A stretch of 64,000 bases of DNA from Erysipelotrichaceae bacterium (GTDB lineage: Bacteria > Bacillota_I > Bacilli_A > RFN20 > CAG-449): NCBI GenBank assembly GCA_015059045.1, contig SVBD01000006.1, positions 1-64,000 of the forward strand, given 5' to 3'. Each line of letters begins with the position of its first letter. Position 1 is the stretch's first letter. Under the pieces are notes generated by a model. The model had not been told where the DNA came from and ran no database searches. It saw only the letters and a list, made by a program, of their open reading frames with translations. Both the position numbers and the translations under genes were made by a program. This document shows, in pieces, positions 51,958 to 60,235 of the stretch.

Positions 51958-52155
51958 ATTAAGTTCCTCGCTTATATTAATTTAACATAGTTTAAATTAA
52001 ATTTAAATATTGCTAACTAATTTTATTATAAAAATAATAAAAAAAGTATTTTATTAGTTTGTTATAATATTTTTTTGAGTTTTTTTCTATAATTTTAAGT
52101 ATTGATATAACATTTGCTAAATTTTGTATATAATAAGAAGATAGGAGGCGATATA

Positions 52156-52917
52156 ATGTTTTCAAAATTTAATATAAAAAATGTTAAATGGATTAGTATT
52201 CTCGGTGCAATATTAAATATTGTTTTATCTATAATTTTCTTTATTGGTCTTTATCAAGCAATTAGTAATATAGAAGCTATTAATGCACTTCAAAATGGTG
52301 TAAGTGAAGTTCAATACAGTTTATATAGAACATATAGTTTGTTAATTAATCTAACAACCGTTACAATCGCTTTTTCTTTATTACTAATTTCTTCAAGTTT
52401 AAGAATTGATCAAATTTACGTTAGATTAAAATGGGTAAATATTCTTTCATCCATTTTCAGCGTAATCACTACATTTATCATTCTATTCACTTCAATGAAT
52501 AATAATGATTCAAGTGTTTTAAAGATTCAAAGTCCATTAATCTATGTTTTACTAGCAATTAGTGTTATTTGTATGATTTTTGACCAAATTAGATTATATT
52601 TCAAATATAAAAACAATCCATTCTATCATAATGGAAAATTCAAATCTAATGCATCTCAATTCAATTACCGCTATACAACAAATCAACCTAACCAACAAAG
52701 CGAAGATGGCTATATTACTCCTCGACCAAGAGAAGAAAATAAAATTATTGAAGAAGAAAACGTATTTGATAATAACATGTCTTACTTTGAAATGTATGAA
52801 AAAAGAAGTGAAGAACTTCACAAGGTTGAAGAAGAATTCGACAAAGGAGAAATTAGCGAAGCTGAATATACTGCTAAAAGAAAAGCAATATATGCAAAAT
52901 ACGATAAATATAATTAA
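52156..52917 (+). CDS. Four-helix membrane protein with SHOCT-like C-terminus
   Basis: 253 residues. Four hydrophobic helices lie within the first 150 residues, followed by a polar linker and a C-terminal VEEEFDKGEISEAEYTAKRK that resembles the SHOCT domain (short C-terminal, LxKGEITEEEF pattern). No enzyme domain is seen. I chose the ATG at 52156 because ATAGGAGGCG lies upstream. It stands alone on the plus strand and ends at a good terminator. Function unknown. Confidence 0.75.
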   Translation: MFSKFNIKNVKWISILGAILNIVLSIIFFIGLYQAISNIEAINALQNGVSEVQYSLYRTYSLLINLTTVTIAFSLLLISSSLRIDQIYVRLKWVNILSSIFSVITTFIILFTSMNNNDSSVLKIQSPLIYVLLAISVICMIFDQIRLYFKYKNNPFYHNGKFKSNASQFNYRYTTNQPNQQSEDGYITPRPREENKIIEEENVFDNNMSYFEMYEKRSEELHKVEEEFDKGEISEAEYTAKRKAIYAKYDKYN

Positions 52918-52955
52918 AAACCCGCTTATTTTAAACTAAGCGGTTTTCTTTTTTA
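52918..52955 (+). terminator. Bidirectional terminator between the SHOCT-like gene and mgtC
   Basis: CCGCTTA (52922-52928) pairs with TAAGCGG (52937-52943) around an 8-base loop, with T runs to the right and A runs to the left. It serves the convergent pair. Confidence 0.85.
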
Positions 52956-53699
52956 GAACATTTCTTCAATATATTCAACGTATGATAATTCTTTTAATTC
53001 ATCAATTAACAATTGATGATTTTTATATTTTTTTCCCTCTCTTATTGCTAACATGATGGAATAAACACTTAAGCCAGAATTAGAATAAGCAGTATTATGT
53101 TCTACAGAAATTACTTCGATTCCTTTTTCTCTTATAATATGAACAAATTCTTTTAAATTTGATCGTTGTTCAAATTCAATATGTAGTTCAAAACATCCAG
53201 ATCTAGTTGTAAATCTTCTTTCTAGTTGAGGCATAATAAAGATGGCAACAAAGATTAAAACATAACCAATTAACGCTGCCGTATAAAAGCCAGCGCCAAT
53301 AGTTAGTCCTAAACACGCTACAGCCCACAAACCAGCAGCAGTTGTCAACCCTTTAACTTGGCTTCTAGAAGTAACTAAAATTGTTCCAGCTCCTAAAAAA
53401 CCAATACCAGAAATAACTTGAGCGCCAAATCTTGCCGCATCACCTGTTCCATATGTTTCAACAATAAAGGCATCAGCAATCATTGCCATACATGAAGCCA
53501 CACAAACAAGAATATATGTTCTTAATCCTGCCGCATGTTTTTTAATTGCTCTTTCAATACCAATTGAACCCGCTAGAATAATTGCTAATGCTAAACGAAC
53601 AATAATACTTCCAAAAGAAAGATTTGCAAGCCATTCACCATTTTCGCCAAATAGTTTAACAATTGGGTCAACAATATTAATATCCATTAAAATATTCAT
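52953..53699 (-). CDS. MgtC/SapB-family membrane protein
   Basis: 248 residues. The N-terminal membrane domain carries RLALAIILAGSIGIERA, HAAGLRTYILVCVASC, VISGIGFLGAGTI and GLTTAAGLWAVACLG, all MgtC hallmarks; a cytoplasmic ACT-like domain occupies about 160-248. MgtC proteins modulate F-ATPase, membrane potential or Mg2+ homeostasis. No Mg2+ riboswitch leader is seen in the short upstream region. AAGGTGA precedes the ATG. Confidence 0.93.
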   Translation of the reverse strand: MNILMDINIVDPIVKLFGENGEWLANLSFGSIIVRLALAIILAGSIGIERAIKKHAAGLRTYILVCVASCMAMIADAFIVETYGTGDAARFGAQVISGIGFLGAGTILVTSRSQVKGLTTAAGLWAVACLGLTIGAGFYTAALIGYVLIFVAIFIMPQLERRFTTRSGCFELHIEFEQRSNLKEFVHIIREKGIEVISVEHNTAYSNSGLSVYSIMLAIREGKKYKNHQLLIDELKELSYVEYIEEMF

Positions 53700-53785
53700 A
53701 CTATCACCTTCTATAAAATGTTTATTAATAATATATTATATTATACATCAAATTATGATAATTACAATATGCGATTATTTTATAA

Positions 53786-53812
53786 GAAAAGGGATGCGTT
53801 AAACTGCATCCC
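53786..53812 (-). terminator. Terminator of the opp-DUF3899 unit
   Basis: GGGATGC pairs with GCATCCC across AGTTTAAC on the minus strand, followed by TTTTCTT. It stands at the end of the small membrane protein gene downstream of oppF. Confidence 0.8.
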
Positions 53813-54212
53813 AATAATCTTTAAAGTTTGGTGAAATTAATATAAATATAACCGAAATTGCAATAAGAATTAATCCAACAATTACTAAATATCCAAATGG
53901 TCTATTTTCTTCGTGTTTTGCTAAAGTATATTCGTGATAAGTCTTATATTTGATATCGTTATGATCTTTTTTAAATAAAGATACAAATCTCATCATACCA
54001 TAAGTTAACATATCAAATGTTCCGCCGTTTGTCGCAAGAACTAACATTCCAAAACAGAATAATAAGATTCCCGGAATAAAGAATGCATCGATTAATATCT
54101 CAACTACATCGACAAATTCTTTTGCAAGAAATATATGATTACAAACTGCAAATATAAATGCAGCAACTAACCCAATAGAAAATGTAATTAAATATTTATA
54201 TATTTGTTTCAT
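53799..54212 (-). CDS. Small membrane protein, DUF3899-like
   Basis: 137 residues with three helices (about 8-28, 40-62 and 110-130) and a TFDMLTYGMMRFVSLFKK segment with a nearby YHEY motif, as in DUF3899 proteins. It begins one base after the oppF stop, so it is the last gene of the opp operon, and it is followed by a terminator. Function unknown; proximity suggests it could modulate the transporter. Confidence 0.7.
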   Translation of the reverse strand: MKQIYKYLITFSIGLVAAFIFAVCNHIFLAKEFVDVVEILIDAFFIPGILLFCFGMLVLATNGGTFDMLTYGMMRFVSLFKKDHNDIKYKTYHEYTLAKHEENRPFGYLVIVGLILIAISVIFILISPNFKDYWDAV

Positions 54213-54213
54213 A

Positions 54214-55500
54214 TTACTTTGCTTTAATTTCTTCTAAATATTTAGCTTCTTCTTCACTATTACAATATACAAAGTGACCCGGAACGATTTCTCTCATTGT
54301 AGGTTTTTCCTTTGAATAATCATGATCCATTAATGGATTATATGTAATTCTCTTTCTTGCCTTTTCATAAACTGGGTCAGGTAAAGGAATTGCAGATAAT
54401 AACGATTTTGTATATGGATGAAGAGGATGTTTGAATAATTCATCAGATGTTGTTAATTCAACAATCTTACCAAAATACATAACTGCAATACGATCTGAGA
54501 AATATTTTACAACTGATAAGTCGTGAGCGATAAATAGAATTGTTAATCCCATTTTTTCTCTTAAATCGTTTAATAAGTTAATAACTTGAGCTTGAATTGA
54601 AACGTCTAAAGCAGAAACTGGTTCGTCAGCAATAATTAATTCTGGATTTAATACAATCGCACGAGCGATACCAATACGTTGACGTTGTCCACCAGAGAAT
54701 TCATGAGGATAACGACCAGCATGTTCTGGAACTAAACCAACTAATTCTAATACGCGATAAACTTGTTCATCAATAAACTTTTTATCTTTAACACCACGAA
54801 TAATTAAACCTTCTGCGATAATATCACGGACTGTCATACGTGGGTCAAGTGAAGCAATAGGATCTTGGAAGATCATTTGCATTTTATTAGTAATACGATC
54901 CTTTTTAGCAAATCTTAAAGCTTCTTTATATTCCCTTTGAAGAACTTCTCTTTTTTGTTCGTCCATTTCTTTTTCAATTAATGGGAGATATTTATCAGAA
55001 ACTTTTTGCATTTCGTATTTAGCAAATTCTTTATTACAGTTTTTGTGATCAAATTTTGCACTACGAATCTTTTCTGTATTTTCTTTTACTACTTCTAATA
55101 ATTCTGCTTCTTTTTCTTTTAATGCATCTTGATAAGCTTTATTTGCAAGTTCTTTAGATTCACCATTTTCAAGATCTCTTTTTAATTTTTCTTGAAGAAC
55201 CGATCTTTCTTGTTTGTATTTTAATTTAGCTTGTTTAACAGCAGCTTTATACTGACGAATACCAGCGCAGATTCTTTTACCATCAAGATAAACAGAACCA
55301 CCAGTAATGTCATATAAACGAATTATTGATCTACCTGTTGTTGTTTTACCACATCCAGATTCACCAACTAAACCTAAAACTTCACCTTTATAAAGTTCGA
55401 AGTTTACATCATCAACAGCTTTTAAATAACGAAGTTTTCCTAATTTAAAATATTGTTCAAGGTGTTCAACTTTTAATAATACTTCTTTATTATTTTCCAT
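54214..55500 (-). CDS. oppF: Oligopeptide ABC transporter ATPase OppF with internal insertion
   Basis: 428 residues against about 310-330 for the family. Walker A GESGCGKTTTG (about 46-56), Q-loop IFQDPIASLDP (about 210-220), signature FSGGQRQRIGIARA and Walker B LIIADEPVSALD are intact. The extra 120 residues lie at about 85-204, between Walker A and the Q-loop, and are highly charged and helical. Insertions in Opp ATPases are known from Mollicutes. It overlaps oppD. Confidence 0.92.
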   Translation of the reverse strand: MENNKEVLLKVEHLEQYFKLGKLRYLKAVDDVNFELYKGEVLGLVGESGCGKTTTGRSIIRLYDITGGSVYLDGKRICAGIRQYKAAVKQAKLKYKQERSVLQEKLKRDLENGESKELANKAYQDALKEKEAELLEVVKENTEKIRSAKFDHKNCNKEFAKYEMQKVSDKYLPLIEKEMDEQKREVLQREYKEALRFAKKDRITNKMQMIFQDPIASLDPRMTVRDIIAEGLIIRGVKDKKFIDEQVYRVLELVGLVPEHAGRYPHEFSGGQRQRIGIARAIVLNPELIIADEPVSALDVSIQAQVINLLNDLREKMGLTILFIAHDLSVVKYFSDRIAVMYFGKIVELTTSDELFKHPLHPYTKSLLSAIPLPDPVYEKARKRITYNPLMDHDYSKEKPTMREIVPGHFVYCNSEEEAKYLEEIKAK

Positions 55501-57637
55501 TGTTCTTCACCTCTTTCTTCATACGTTTAATTCTTTCAGTAATAATCTTTGGTGGATTAACTTTTGGTGCATCTTCATGTAATAACCATGTAGCAGCATA
55601 GTGAGTTTTAGAAACTTCAAATAATGGAGGTTCCATTTCAAAGTCGATTTCTAATGCATATTTATTTCTATCTGCAAAAGCATCACCTTTAGGTGGATAA
55701 ATCATATTTGGTGGAGTTCCTGGAATTGCTTCTAGTTTTTCTTTTGTTTCTAAATCTGGCATACTACTTAATAATGCCCAAGTATATGGATGTTTTGGAT
55801 CATAGAAAATATCTTCGCTTGTACCATATTCTACAATCTTACCAGCATACATAACTGCGATTCTATCAGCCATATTAGCAACAACACCTAAATCGTGAGT
55901 AATAAAGATAACTGATAAATTTCTTTGAACTTTAATTCTATTAATTAATTCAAGGATTTGTGATTGAATTGTAACGTCTAATGCAGTTGTAGGTTCATCA
56001 CAGATAAGAATATCTGGGTTAGCAGATAAAGCAATAGCAATAACGATTCTTTGTCTCATACCACCTGAGAATTCAAATGGATATTGTTTAAATCTAATTG
56101 CTGGTTCTGGAATACCTACTTCTTTCATTAATTCAAGAGCTCTAGCTTTAGCCAAACCTTTTGTTACTTTATAAACTACTTTAGATGCTTCTTCTTTTAA
56201 GAAATCAACTAATGCAATCATTTCTTTCTTAGCGTCAAATTCATCTTTGTGTTTAATGTCACTTTCAATACTCTTAATTAAATAATGAACAATTTTAGCG
56301 ATGTTTTCTTTTGTTAAATCTAAATCAACTAATGCAGGAGGAACAACTTTCCATGTTGGAGATTTTCCTTTTTCTACAAGAGCATCATATTTTGCTTTGT
56401 TCTTTTCATATTTTCTAGTGTTCTTTGGATTTGTTTTTTCACCATAGAAATAACGTTTAATTTCATGGTTAATAGAAATTCCAAATGAGTATTCAACACT
56501 TCTCTTATGAACGTTAAGATAGTCAATAGCTTCTTTTAATTCAGCACTTACAGTTTTTACTTTGTTTTCTAGAATAGATTTAGTAAGTCTTTCACTTTCA
56601 GAAACATACTTATATAAGTCATTTAATTTAATTAACAATTGTTGTTTTCTTTCAATTGATTTTTCATGTGAATGTAAAATACCTGTGCTACCTAATTCAA
56701 TGAATTGATTCATATAATTTTCATCAAGGTATTTTTTAGTTAAATCATTTAATTCATCAACTGGAATACTTGTAAAATCAAATTCTGGATTTTTTAAGAT
56801 ATAATAACCTAAACGGAAATAGTTTGGTTTTTGTTTTTCTAACCCTTTATTAATTAAATTTACTGTTTTTTCAAGTAAATTGATCATGTCTTCTGGATTA
56901 GTTTTCTTTCCATAAATGAAATATTCTAATGCTTTAGTTTGGATTTGTTGATATTCTTCATCATCAGAAACTAAGAATGGATTAATAGTTTTTACTAAAT
57001 TTGATTTTAAATTTCTTAAAACCTTACGATAATCAACTTTTTGTTTTTTCGAAATTAAGAATGCAGTAGTTTCTAATTCTGTTTTTAATGAAACAGCTGC
57101 TTCTTGAGCGTTATTGTATGCTTGTTCTAATTCTGTACCTTTGATACAGAAAGCATCGAAAGTATGACATTGATTTTTATTATTTTCAACATCATTATTT
57201 TTTTCATCAAGTGCTTTATTTAATAAAGCAAGTTTTCCATTAAATTCTTTTTTAGCGCTTTTTTGACGTAATTTACCATTCAAAATCATCGCTTCAGTTA
57301 ATTGGTGTCCAACTCTAACGATTGGATTTAAACTTGATAATGGATCTTGGAAGATCATTGAAATTTTATCTCCACGAATTTTGTGGAAATCATCTTCCGA
57401 AATCTTTAATAAATCTTGTCCGTCGTACAAGATTTCTCCACCTTCAACAATTGAGTTACCTGCTAAAATACCAATAATGGCTTTACTAGTTACTGATTTG
57501 CCAGAGCCTGATTCACCTACGATAGCAAGTGTTTCACCTTTGTATAAATCGAAAGAAATATTTCTAACAGCTTTAACAATACCACCTTGAGTTCTGAAGG
57601 ATACTTGTAAATTTTTAACTTCTAATTTCTTTTCCAT
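55490..57637 (-). CDS. oppD: Oligopeptide ABC transporter ATPase OppD with large insertion
   Basis: 715 residues against about 330-350. Walker A GESGSGKSVTS and Q-loop IFQDPLSSLNP lie within the first 110 residues; signature EFSGGMRQRIVIAIA and Walker B ILICDEPTTALD are near 520-560. The roughly 380 residues between the Q-loop and the signature are a charged helical insert, unlike that in OppF. The C-terminal oligopeptide-transporter extension (PGTPPNM.YPPKGDAF) is present. It energises peptide uptake with OppF. Confidence 0.92.
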   Translation of the reverse strand: MEKKLEVKNLQVSFRTQGGIVKAVRNISFDLYKGETLAIVGESGSGKSVTSKAIIGILAGNSIVEGGEILYDGQDLLKISEDDFHKIRGDKISMIFQDPLSSLNPIVRVGHQLTEAMILNGKLRQKSAKKEFNGKLALLNKALDEKNNDVENNKNQCHTFDAFCIKGTELEQAYNNAQEAAVSLKTELETTAFLISKKQKVDYRKVLRNLKSNLVKTINPFLVSDDEEYQQIQTKALEYFIYGKKTNPEDMINLLEKTVNLINKGLEKQKPNYFRLGYYILKNPEFDFTSIPVDELNDLTKKYLDENYMNQFIELGSTGILHSHEKSIERKQQLLIKLNDLYKYVSESERLTKSILENKVKTVSAELKEAIDYLNVHKRSVEYSFGISINHEIKRYFYGEKTNPKNTRKYEKNKAKYDALVEKGKSPTWKVVPPALVDLDLTKENIAKIVHYLIKSIESDIKHKDEFDAKKEMIALVDFLKEEASKVVYKVTKGLAKARALELMKEVGIPEPAIRFKQYPFEFSGGMRQRIVIAIALSANPDILICDEPTTALDVTIQSQILELINRIKVQRNLSVIFITHDLGVVANMADRIAVMYAGKIVEYGTSEDIFYDPKHPYTWALLSSMPDLETKEKLEAIPGTPPNMIYPPKGDAFADRNKYALEIDFEMEPPLFEVSKTHYAATWLLHEDAPKVNPPKIITERIKRMKKEVKNNGK

Positions 57638-57640
57638 ATA

Positions 57641-59188
57641 CTAATCCTCCGCTCCTCTAAGTGATGGGTTAAATGCATCACGTAATCCATTACCGAATAA
57701 GTTGAAACTTAACATCAATAAACAGATGAAAATTGATGGGAATAAAATATAGTGTGGATATGTAACTAAGTATGGTTGAGCGTTAGCTAATAATGTACCA
57801 ACACTAGTCATATCGCCTGTATTTAAGTTAATGATTCCTAAGTAAGATAAACTTGTTTCAGAGAAAATCATACCAGGAATTACAAGAACACTACTTGTAA
57901 TTAATGTACCTAAAGAGTTAGGGAAAATATGTTTAAACATAATTCTTCTATCTCTTGCACCTAAAGTTCTAGCAGCTAAAACATACTCTTGGTTCTTGAA
58001 ACGATAGAATTGCATACGAGTACGTCCCGCCATACCAATCCAACCCGTCAAGAAGAACGAGATGAATAGAATCAATACTTGAGGTGAGGATTTCATGTGA
58101 TATTTTAATAATGTAACGACAATCATGAATGGAACTGCTGATAGAATTTCAACAAATCTTTCCATTAAAATATCAATCTTACCACCATAATAACCTTCGA
58201 TAGCGCCATAAATAGCACCAACGATTAAGTTAACACTTGCAACAGTAATAGCAAGAATGAAACTAAATCTAGCACCACTAGCTAAGCAAGTGAAGATATC
58301 TTGTCCACTATTAGTTGTACCAAAGATAAAGAATGGTTCTCTAATTCCGTCTTTTAATACTTCTGAATGATAGTATTTATAATATTCATAGTAGTTTACT
58401 CTAATTTTGTAACCACCTTGTTGTTTTTGACCATATGCATATAAAGGAGTATCTCCTTCAATTCTCATTTTACTTGTATATGGATCATCTCTATCAGGAC
58501 TATAAGGTAAATAAATGTTATTATATTCTCTTACACCTTCAGAGTTAGATGTTCCAGCCGTAATTGTTTTACCATCTAATGTTGTTGTTTCATACCAGAA
58601 GTTAGCATCTTCAGCATCATTAGCAATTGCTGATGGTCTTTTTGATGGATCAGTAATAGGATAAATAATTTGAACATCATGTTCATCTTGATATGCTTGA
58701 ATGTCAGCATACATTTTTGGAGTAGCATCTAAGAAAACTACACCAACTTGTTGATATGTATCTAATTTGAATTTGTACATCCAAATTTTCTTACCATAAG
58801 GGTTTGTTGTAATTCTTCTTTCGAATTCATTATCAACAACTACATTTGCGCCTGTTTCAACACCAATTCCATAATAATAACTAAAGCTTGTTTCATTTAG
58901 ATCTTTTGTTCTTTTACCATTATTGAAAATTTTAGGTGCTGTATAAGTATAATACTTATCCGAATAAGAAACAGAATAAGGTGAGATGATCGGTGCAAAA
59001 ATTGCATATAAAATTAAGATTAAAATAACAATAGCACCAGCAATAGAAGCTTTGTTTTTCTTAAAACGATTCCATGCATCTCTAAAATAGCTAATAGGTT
59101 TTGTAACTAATTCTTTATCATGAAGTCTTCCTTCTGTATTAGCTAAAACTAATTTTTCTCTTGGAACTTGAATTTCATTTGGTTTCAT
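57641..59188 (-). CDS. oppC: Oligopeptide ABC transporter permease OppC
   Basis: 515 residues, longer than usual because of an extracytoplasmic loop of about 200 residues between the first helix (about 48-70) and the core. The permease core has GARFSFILAITVASVNLIVGA, EYVLAARTLGARDRRIMFKHI (EAA loop) and five helices. It is preceded by oppB and followed by oppD with short gaps. Confidence 0.93.
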   Translation of the reverse strand: MKPNEIQVPREKLVLANTEGRLHDKELVTKPISYFRDAWNRFKKNKASIAGAIVILILILYAIFAPIISPYSVSYSDKYYTYTAPKIFNNGKRTKDLNETSFSYYYGIGVETGANVVVDNEFERRITTNPYGKKIWMYKFKLDTYQQVGVVFLDATPKMYADIQAYQDEHDVQIIYPITDPSKRPSAIANDAEDANFWYETTTLDGKTITAGTSNSEGVREYNNIYLPYSPDRDDPYTSKMRIEGDTPLYAYGQKQQGGYKIRVNYYEYYKYYHSEVLKDGIREPFFIFGTTNSGQDIFTCLASGARFSFILAITVASVNLIVGAIYGAIEGYYGGKIDILMERFVEILSAVPFMIVVTLLKYHMKSSPQVLILFISFFLTGWIGMAGRTRMQFYRFKNQEYVLAARTLGARDRRIMFKHIFPNSLGTLITSSVLVIPGMIFSETSLSYLGIINLNTGDMTSVGTLLANAQPYLVTYPHYILFPSIFICLLMLSFNLFGNGLRDAFNPSLRGAED

Positions 59189-59190
59189 AA

Positions 59191-60150
59191 TTACTTAACC
59201 CCCATTCTAATACGTGGATCGATAATTCCATAACTTAAGTCAATAAAGATTGCAGCGAACAATCCAATTAAGATATAGAAACTTGACAATAACATGAAGA
59301 AGTCATAATCTTGATAGGTTATCGAATCTAAATATAATCCACCGACACCTGGAATAGAAAATATTTTCTCAATAATCAATGAACCGGATAATACTGAAAC
59401 GAATTCTCCGACGATTGATGGGAAAATTGGAACCATCGCATTTCTTAATGCGTGGTGAACAGTTGCTTGTCTTCTTGTTAAACCTTTAGTTCTAGCAAGT
59501 AACATAAAATCACTTGTTAATACTTCAGTTAATTCGGCACGTGTAAAACGAGCATAACCTGCAATAGATCCAAACGACATTGCAATAACTGCTGGCATCA
59601 TAGATTTAAACATTGGCCATGTGAAATAGTCAAAACCTGCTTTCATATATAATGGGAATAGCCCTAATAAGAAACAGAATACATATTGAACTAAGAACGC
59701 AGTAACTAATCCTGGAACAGAAATGAAAATCATAACACCAGTACTAATTACATGGTCTTGCCATTTGTTTTTCTTTAACGCAGCAAAAATACCTAGCGCA
59801 ATACCTAATGGTACTGAGAAAATAGTTGAATATACGTTAATCAATACTGTTGGTGGTAGTTTCTCAACGAATACATCCCAAACAGGTGAGTTACGATATT
59901 CTGGGTGGTTAACACTAACACCAAAGTCACCTTGGAAAATTCTTTTAATATAATTTACAAGTTGAACTGGTATTGGATCATAATAACCTCTCGCTTTAAT
60001 AGTTGCATAAGCAATATCAGCGTCTTTACCAATTGATACGTCAATAACAATAGGTAACATTTTAATTAATACAAAGCAAACTACGAAAATAATTAGAAAA
60101 GTCATGATCATTAAACCAAGTCTTTTCAAAATATATTTGATCATATACAT
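59191..60150 (-). CDS. oppB: Oligopeptide ABC transporter permease OppB
   Basis: 319 residues. First helix MIKYILKRLGLMIMTFLII, then a typical OppB core with YARFTRAELTEVLTSDFML (EAA loop) and MLLARTKGLTRRQATVHHAL, six helices in all. AAGGAGG precedes the ATG. It is separated from oppA by 85 bp containing an imperfect hairpin. Confidence 0.95.
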   Translation of the reverse strand: MYMIKYILKRLGLMIMTFLIIFVVCFVLIKMLPIVIDVSIGKDADIAYATIKARGYYDPIPVQLVNYIKRIFQGDFGVSVNHPEYRNSPVWDVFVEKLPPTVLINVYSTIFSVPLGIALGIFAALKKNKWQDHVISTGVMIFISVPGLVTAFLVQYVFCFLLGLFPLYMKAGFDYFTWPMFKSMMPAVIAMSFGSIAGYARFTRAELTEVLTSDFMLLARTKGLTRRQATVHHALRNAMVPIFPSIVGEFVSVLSGSLIIEKIFSIPGVGGLYLDSITYQDYDFFMLLSSFYILIGLFAAIFIDLSYGIIDPRIRMGVK

Positions 60151-60180
60151 GCGTTTATACCTCCTTCTAAATTGACAAAA

Positions 60181-60208
60181 TGCGAGCTAACTTAAACGTT
60201 AGCCCGCA
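60181..60208 (-). terminator. Hairpin between oppA and oppB, likely partial terminator
   Basis: TGCG-A-GCTAAC pairs with GTTAGC-C-CGCA (one mismatch) followed on the minus strand by ATTTTGT. Such a hairpin would keep the binding protein more abundant than the permease subunits. Confidence 0.5.
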
Positions 60209-60235
60209 TAATAATAATAAGTTTTGCGACAAAGA

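Noticed and set aside
52580..52939. Second plus-strand frame inside the SHOCT-like membrane protein gene
   Set aside because: Shadow frame with no start signal; the other frame has the RBS, membrane helices and SHOCT-like tail.
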